Program-made: the position numbers and the translations under genes | Assembly (NCBI GenBank): GCA_031291295.1 | Contig: JARLJI010000182.1 | Location: 1 to 60,173 of the forward strand | Direction: 5' to 3' | Source of the DNA: Rhodoferax sp. | GTDB lineage: Bacteria; Pseudomonadota; Gammaproteobacteria; Burkholderiales; Burkholderiaceae_C | Length of the DNA: 60,173 nt | Notes under the pieces: model-generated | What the model was told of the DNA's origin: nothing | The model's database searches: none | Seen by the model: the letters and a program-made list of their open reading frames with translations, nothing else | In this document: piece by piece, positions 56,187-60,173 of the stretch | Layout: each line of letters opens with the position of its first letter | Position numbering within the stretch: the stretch's first letter is position 1

Positions 56187-56612
56187 ATGCAAACCCTCGC
56201 CGACATAGAGACCGAAGCCGCCAACTCGGCACTGCCGCAATACGGCAGCAAACCCAAGAAGCCCGGCTTGTACCTCGGGTTGTTTCATGGCCGACATGAC
56301 CGACGCGAACAAATGAGCGACTGGGGCTTTGATGGCCCGGCCATTGGTCCGCTCAAATGGTGCCAAACCACCTATGCGTCCATTATCAAGATCGAGTTTG
56401 AAAGTGCTGCCGATGCCGTTAACTATTTCGGCGTCGCGCAAGATCCGTTCGAATTGTCGGTGGATGCCGACCTGCTGGTTTTCGGTGGTATGTACTACGG
56501 CGACTGGACGGTCTATTACGTCCCGCCCGAAAATTGCGAACGGCCGGCCGACACCTTCCGCGAGACCACGCGAGTAAACAACTTCATTGCACACCGCAAG
56601 TTCTTTCCCTGA
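56187..56612 (+). CDS. hypothetical protein, accessory
   Basis: This 141-aa protein starts MQTLADIETEAANSALPQYG at 56187, after CCGGAG. It has KKPGLYLGLFHGRHDRREQMSDWGFDGPAIGPLKW and VFGGMYYGDWTVYYVPPE, suggesting a compact alpha/beta domain. No family recognised. Lower GC than its surroundings. It lies 58 bp before the HNH endonuclease gene, possibly in one transcript. Confidence 0.65.
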   Translation: MQTLADIETEAANSALPQYGSKPKKPGLYLGLFHGRHDRREQMSDWGFDGPAIGPLKWCQTTYASIIKIEFESAADAVNYFGVAQDPFELSVDADLLVFGGMYYGDWTVYYVPPENCERPADTFRETTRVNNFIAHRKFFP

Positions 56613-56670
56613 GCATTGAGGCCTCTTCGTGCGGCGGGCATACTCAAGCCTCATATCCGAGGGAGAACCC

Positions 56671-57462
56671 ATGGCCACAGAAGCCGCCGCCCACGTCAAC
56701 TGGACTCGCCCGCAAACGCTGGCGGCACTGCACATCTACATGCAGTTGCCGTTTGGTCAGCTTCATCGCGGCAATCCGAAGATCAAGCAACTGGCCGAGT
56801 GGCTGGGACGCACCCCCAGCTCGGTTGCTATGAAGTTGACTAACTTGGCCAGCTTGGACCCGCTGATCGTCGCCAGCGGGCGCGCTGGCTTGAAAGGGGC
56901 GTCGGCGTTGGATCGTTCCATCTGGACTGAGCTGCAACAAAATTGGGATGCCGTGGCACTGGAAGCCGCCGCCGACTATGAGCACTTAGCCTCAAGCCAT
57001 GGCGTCAGCGCCGATGCAGATTTACTGGAGGACGTCCCGCCGCTGGAAGAAGGCAGAACCCGCAGCGCCACCGTGCAGGTACGCGTGAATCAAGCGCGCT
57101 TTCGCAAGGCCGTGCTCGCCGGCTACAACGCCACCTGCTGCATCAGCGGCCTGTGTCACGAAAAGCTGGTGATTGCCAGCCACATCGTTCCATGGAGTGA
57201 AGACACCAAGAACCGATTGAACCCGCAAAACGGACTGTGCCTGTCGGCCCTGCACGACCGCGCTTATGACCAAGGTTTGATCACGGTCATGCCCGACTTC
57301 AAGGTGCGGGTGTCGAAACAACTCAAGCCCAGCGCGGGCGATAGCTTCATCACAGAGTCACTGCTGCGCTTTGACAACCAACCGATTCAATTGCCCGAGC
57401 GTTTCCAGCCATCGCCCGAATTTCTGGCCTCACACGCTCGGCGCTTCGGGTTCATCCGATAA
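56671..57462 (+). CDS. HNH endonuclease (restriction-like, COG3440 type)
   Basis: This 263-aa protein begins MATEAAAHVNWTRPQTLAALHIYM at 56671, after GAGGGAGAA. The N-terminal domain (WTRPQTLAAL, LAEWLGRTPSSVAMKLTNLASLDP) is the one usually found with this nuclease family. HNH residues: CCISG (156-160), ASHIVPW (His171), RLNPQNGLCLSALHDRAYD (Asn187, His195). Probably a solitary or modification-dependent restriction enzyme; no methylase is nearby. Confidence 0.85.
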   Translation: MATEAAAHVNWTRPQTLAALHIYMQLPFGQLHRGNPKIKQLAEWLGRTPSSVAMKLTNLASLDPLIVASGRAGLKGASALDRSIWTELQQNWDAVALEAAADYEHLASSHGVSADADLLEDVPPLEEGRTRSATVQVRVNQARFRKAVLAGYNATCCISGLCHEKLVIASHIVPWSEDTKNRLNPQNGLCLSALHDRAYDQGLITVMPDFKVRVSKQLKPSAGDSFITESLLRFDNQPIQLPERFQPSPEFLASHARRFGFIR

Positions 57463-57515
57463 CGGACGCAGGCGCAGTTTTCCGCGTCGCTGAGTACAAG
57501 CCAATCTTGTCAGTC

Positions 57516-57569
57516 TTTTTGGCCTATAGCCCATACCCTATATTGGCTAGAAGCTATTAATTTGATAGT
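57516..57569 (-). repeat. dispersed ~55-bp element (family 1)
   Basis: Inverted copy: CTATCAAATTAATAGC on the minus strand, a spacer, GGGCTATAGGCCAAAAAG. It fills most of the gap between the HNH and exonuclease stops; nothing else is seen in that gap. Confidence 0.55.
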
Positions 57570-57614
57570 GACCGGGGCGTGGCGCACCATGCGGGCGTGG
57601 CAACCCACCACGCT

Positions 57615-58226
57615 TCACATGCGCGCGTATTGCGCCACCAGCGCGCGCACCGCCGGCCTGGCGCAGCGCTGCAGCGCCATCAACAAGGCGTGGTGCGGGC
57701 GGACTACACCGTGACGGGTGCGCAGGTCGTGCTCGATCTGCGCCAGCAGCGAGGCTGCCATTTCGGCATCGGCCAGCGCGCGGTGCGCCCGGCCGGCGCG
57801 CGGCAGGTGGTGGTAGTCCACGAGCGTGCCCAGCTTGTGGTTGGGCGCCTCGGGGTAGAGCCGGCGCGACAGCAGCATGGTGCAGGCAAAGGGCTGCGGC
57901 GCCGGCTGGCCCAGGCGCGCCAGTTCACCAGCCCAGAACCGGCGGTCGAACGATGCGTTGTGCGCCACCATGGGCGCGTCGCCGACGAAGCGGCTGGCCT
58001 GCGCCATCACGGTGGCGGCATCGGGCGCGGCGGCCACCATGGCGTTGGTGATGCCGGTCAGGCCGGTGATGAAGGCCGGAATGCGCACCCCCGCGTTCAT
58101 CAGGCTCTGGAAGCGGTCCACCACCCGGCCATCCTGCACCAGCACGATTGCCACCTCGGTGGCGCGGTCGCCATGGTCGGGTGAGATGCCGGTGGTTTCA
58201 AAGTCGATGACGGCGATGGGCGTCAT
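57615..58226 (-). CDS. 3'-5' exonuclease, DEDDh family (DnaQ-like)
   Basis: This 203-aa protein has Exo I VIDFETTGISP, Exo II APMVAHNASFDRRF and Exo III HRALADAEMAA, a complete DEDDh set. It resembles the PolC/DnaQ epsilon exonuclease domain but stands alone. The C-terminal ~40 residues are extra. 13 bp separate it from vapC. Confidence 0.88.
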   Translation of the reverse strand: MTPIAVIDFETTGISPDHGDRATEVAIVLVQDGRVVDRFQSLMNAGVRIPAFITGLTGITNAMVAAAPDAATVMAQASRFVGDAPMVAHNASFDRRFWAGELARLGQPAPQPFACTMLLSRRLYPEAPNHKLGTLVDYHHLPRAGRAHRALADAEMAASLLAQIEHDLRTRHGVVRPHHALLMALQRCARPAVRALVAQYARM

Positions 58227-58239
58227 AAGGGCGAGGCGC

Positions 58240-58647
58240 TCAGGCCAGCAGCGTCATTCCGGCGGCGCGCACCGCAGCCTTGTCGAACGTGACGGTGTGG
58301 GTGCAGCCTTCGCTTTCCGCAAGTTGGGCAATCAGCGCATCCACCACGCCCGCCTTGCGGCTCGTGCCGGCCTTGAATCGACCCATCGCGGCCTGTACCA
58401 CGTCGCGCCGCTCCAGGTGAAATTGCGGTGTGCCGAGCAGGTCGTCCAGCATGGCGATCAGCTCGTCCATGGTGGCGCTGTACAGGCGATGCAACACCCA
58501 GCACAACTCCGCCAGAACCACCAGGCTGATGAAGCCAGGACGGGCAGCGGTCAGCTCTGTTTCGATCAACCGACTCGCCAGCGCCGCCTGCCGGGCATCG
58601 TCCTGCGCCAGGTAGCGCACCAGCACATTGGTGTCGAGACCGATCAT
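58240..58647 (-). CDS. vapC: PIN-domain toxin VapC
   Basis: This 135-aa PIN RNase has MIGLDTNVLVRYL (Asp5), a middle glutamate (VLAELCWVL) and VVDALIAQLAESEGC with TFDKAA (later acidic residues). It cleaves RNA in type II TA systems. The partner vapB is 6 bp upstream. Confidence 0.92.
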   Translation of the reverse strand: MIGLDTNVLVRYLAQDDARQAALASRLIETELTAARPGFISLVVLAELCWVLHRLYSATMDELIAMLDDLLGTPQFHLERRDVVQAAMGRFKAGTSRKAGVVDALIAQLAESEGCTHTVTFDKAAVRAAGMTLLA

Positions 58648-58653
58648 GCTTGC

Positions 58654-58899
58654 TTACCTGTTGCGCACGGCCGCTTCGGTGGCGATGGCCTCGTTCATGG
58701 CTTCGATGCTGACCGCCTTCTTGACCCGGCCGGCGAAACGGCCTTTCAGTACGGACACTTCGTTGCGCACAGGCACCACCTTGAAGCCACCATCCAGCGG
58801 CACGAAGTCAACCTGATTGCCGGCGCTCAGGCCCAGCGCGGTGCGCACTGCCAAAGGCAACGTGATTTGACCTTTGCTGGTCAGGGTGGCAACGGGCAT
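58654..58899 (-). CDS. vapB: AbrB/MazE-type antitoxin VapB
   Basis: This 81-aa protein begins MPVATLTSKGQITLPLAVRTALGLSAGNQVDF, the AbrB swapped-hairpin DNA-binding domain, and has a C-terminal toxin-binding tail. Start 58899 is chosen over a longer frame because the domain starts there. A 9-bp inverted repeat sits directly upstream. Confidence 0.9.
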   Translation of the reverse strand: MPVATLTSKGQITLPLAVRTALGLSAGNQVDFVPLDGGFKVVPVRNEVSVLKGRFAGRVKKAVSIEAMNEAIATEAAVRNR

Positions 58900-58904
58900 G
58901 GTAG

Positions 58905-58927
58905 ATTCCTTACTATGGGTAAGGAAT
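58905..58927. promoter_or_regulatory. VapB operator (perfect inverted repeat)
   Basis: ATTCCTTAC-TATGG-GTAAGGAAT, with 9-bp perfect arms, lies 6 bp upstream of the vapB start. It is a likely autorepression site of the VapBC complex. Confidence 0.7.
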
Positions 58928-59077
58928 TTTAACCAAACCATGCTGTCTCGTCAATCCAGGCGCCGGCAAGAAGGCAAAACACCAAGAAAACCCACTTTTC
59001 CACGGCGGAATTTCGTGCGTCTTAGCGCGCAATCTTGTGCAGGCCGCCGAATAAGCGCAGAGCTTCGTTTGTAGGCA

Positions 59078-59247
59078 GGTCTTACTCTGAAAGCTGGCCT
59101 GCTGCACGAAGCCTTGCCAGTTCAAATCCAGAAATGGAAGGCCAAACTCGGCGTGAAAGTTTCCGGCAACTTTCTCCAGCGCGTAAAACCAAATGGGGTG
59201 ACTGCAAACACCGGGCGCGGAACATCCGACTGAACATCGCGAGCTAG
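59078..59247 (+). pseudogene. fragment of a YgjP-like (DUF45) metallopeptidase
   Basis: One frame reads GLTLKAGLLHEALPVQIQKWKAKLGVKVSGNFLQRVK. After a one-base shift near 59184 it continues TKWGDCKHRARNIRLN to a stop at 59245. The series W-KLGVKVSG-F-QR-KTKWG-C-IRLN is the middle of YgjP/M48-like metallohydrolases; the HExxH zinc motif and flanks are gone. Such genes often sit beside type I restriction genes. Confidence 0.55.
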
Positions 59248-59304
59248 TGATCCAGTCCCAGCATCACTCACCTGCTGCCGTTGTCCTCCGCTTGCTTCGC
59301 CGAA

Positions 59305-60033
59305 TCAGGACTTGGCTTTGAAGGTGAAGCTGACCTTGAGGGCGTTCATCCAGGCGACGTCGATCAGTCGGTCGTGCTGCATGCGTCCAACCACAATGCC
59401 GGGATGTATGCCAATGCCTTTCGCGAAGTCGATGACGGAGTCCTTTGTTCTGATCAGACCGGGCAGCTCCTTGGCTTGCCCTGGTGTGATCAAAAAATCG
59501 CGGGCCCATGCGTTGGCTTGACGCTCTTCGTCAGAGGTGGAATCGGCTTTGGATGGGTCGTCCAGGAAAACCGACTTCTTTTGCTGGCTATGCAGCAGGA
59601 TATGCGCCGCCTCATGAAAGAAGCTGAACCAGAAGCGGTCATTCTGCTTGCCGTACAGCGACAACTGAATCAGCGGTCGGTGTGGGTTGAGCCACCGCGC
59701 TACGCCCGAAACGTGGGCTCGCGGCAGCACGGGTACCAATACAAAAGCCACGCCCGCAGCATGCAGCAGGCTGGTCATGCGAGGTTGGAACTCGGCTGGT
59801 GGTAGGCATGTCAACCCGCGAATTTCGTCTAGCGCCGCGCGGAAGCCCAATTCGTCGTAACGGGGCCCATCCAGCTTCTCCGCTACACGTTCGCCCATCC
59901 GCAACCAAGCGGAAATGGCACCCACGTCGGCCTGGTCTTCACGACTTCGGCGAAAAGCCAGTTCCATGCTGCCGTACTGGCTTTCCCACTGGTCGGGGCT
60001 GGCTACTCCAAAAAAGGACAGCAGCTCAGTCAC
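59305..60033 (-). CDS. ImmA/IrrE-family metallopeptidase, 5'-truncated
   Basis: This 242-aa visible frame has the zinc motif FFHEAAHILLH (His140, Glu141, His144) with a later EERQANAWARDFLI, typical of ImmA/IrrE peptidases that cleave repressors. Full-length relatives carry an N-terminal XRE HTH and start roughly 90-120 residues earlier. Here the frame begins at GTG 60033, one base from a TA (60034-60035) that marks the end of an IS630-type element. The gene is probably interrupted and its N-terminus lost. It may still be translated from a fortuitous start. Confidence 0.75.
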   Translation of the reverse strand: MTELLSFFGVASPDQWESQYGSMELAFRRSREDQADVGAISAWLRMGERVAEKLDGPRYDELGFRAALDEIRGLTCLPPAEFQPRMTSLLHAAGVAFVLVPVLPRAHVSGVARWLNPHRPLIQLSLYGKQNDRFWFSFFHEAAHILLHSQQKKSVFLDDPSKADSTSDEERQANAWARDFLITPGQAKELPGLIRTKDSVIDFAKGIGIHPGIVVGRMQHDRLIDVAWMNALKVSFTFKAKS

Positions 60034-60035
60034 TA

Positions 60036-60173
60036 GTGCAGTGCGCCAGTCTGTTCAGTACTTATCCCGCGGTAGTAACGAGCGCGGCCCTGGCTCGCGT
60101 GACCTTGGCGAGGATGTCGCAGGCGCTGGCGGTCCAGATGAACGGTTTGGGATCGATGTTGTGATGGGCGACA
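60036..60173 (-). mobile_element. IS630-family element, one end only
   Basis: The sequence after the TA at 60034-60035 encodes an IS630-type transposase C-terminus, then a short non-coding end (60036-60061). IS630 elements insert at TA, which fits the junction with the truncated ImmA/IrrE gene. The remainder is outside the window. Confidence 0.65.
60062..60173 (-). CDS. IS630-family transposase, C-terminal end
   Basis: The last 36 codons read AHHNIDPKPFIWTASACDIL, then AKVTRARAAL and VTTAG before a stop at 60062. The NPKPF-W-t-sA-dIL-Kv-RAr pattern is the end of IS630-type DDE transposases. The catalytic part is off the window. Confidence 0.75.
   Translation of the reverse strand, partial: VAHHNIDPKPFIWTASACDILAKVTRARAALVTTAG

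Noticed and set aside
59105..59125. tRNA T-loop-like AGTTCAAATCC
   Set aside because: No acceptor or anticodon stems fit around it; the sequence is part of the YgjP-like fragment.

Overview
The window is GC-rich chromosomal DNA from a betaproteobacterium, most likely a Comamonadaceae member (Burkholderiales). This rests on gene content and order (mnmG-rsmG-parA-parB, minCDE, rdgC, nirK-nirV, small DUF2164/DUF2788 genes), heavy GC3 bias, and two families of short dispersed repeats. No sequence search could be run, so the taxon is an inference. No rRNA, tRNA or CRISPR array was found.

Layout. 0-4.1 kb: a minus-strand operon (NicX-like dihydroxypyridine dioxygenase, NicD-like hydrolase, acyl-CoA-dehydrogenase-fold flavoprotein) divergent from a flavin reductase and a MarR regulator. 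It reads as an N-heterocycle catabolic locus. 4.1-11.2 kb: BON protein, EamA exporter, then a berberine-bridge-type flavoprotein divergent from a DUF4242 protein and a 1058-aa zinc-ribbon/AAA/LuxR regulator. 11.2-21.2 kb: acetoacetate-CoA ligase, DUF3237, NCS2 permease, hotdog thioesterase, a decayed Eco57I-type restriction-modification gene, corrinoid adenosyltransferase, D-lactate/glycolate-type dehydrogenase, envelope proteins. 21.3-26.5 kb: parB, a small hydrolase, parA, a LysE remnant, rsmG and mnmG, with three parS-like sites inside rsmG/mnmG; this is an origin-proximal partition locus. 26.6-34.4 kb: FMN reductase, Crp-type regulator, HD-domain protein, class II aldolase, GST, Old Yellow Enzyme, hemerythrin, and a collagen-like lipoprotein next to a family-2 glycosyltransferase.

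34.5-38.1 kb: a copper module (copA, copZ, cueR) with two recognisable CueR promoters with 19-bp spacers. 38.2-46 kb: rdgC, an LTxxQ protein, a patatin-like membrane lipase, a cysteine-less glutaredoxin-like protein, DUF2189/DUF2788 membrane proteins and minCDE. 46-52 kb: MntA antitoxin with a truncated HepT, a penicillin/AHL-acylase-family lipoprotein, and a two-component system with a CpxP/Spy-like protein. 52-55.6 kb: a nitrite-reduction cluster (nnrU, cytochrome-c-fused nirK, nirV, SCO). 55.7-60.2 kb: an accessory region with an HNH nuclease, exonuclease, VapBC, a YgjP fragment, an ImmA/IrrE gene cut by an IS630-type element, and the end of that element.

Cross-cutting themes. (1) FNR/DNR-type boxes, several with the core TTGAy-GCAG-rTCAA, lie about 60-78 bp upstream of the hemerythrin, DUF2892, glutaredoxin-like and nnrU start codons, and also in the copA/copZ and nirK upstream regions, suggesting a low-oxygen/nitric-oxide regulon. 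(2) One repeat family (about 80-120 bp) has entered coding sequence in frame in copA, the acetoacetate-CoA ligase and the 5' end of cueR. A second family (about 55 bp) covers one start codon, one stop codon and part of nicX. (3) Several genes are visible remnants: R-M, LysE, RND pump, HepT, YgjP, ImmA/IrrE.
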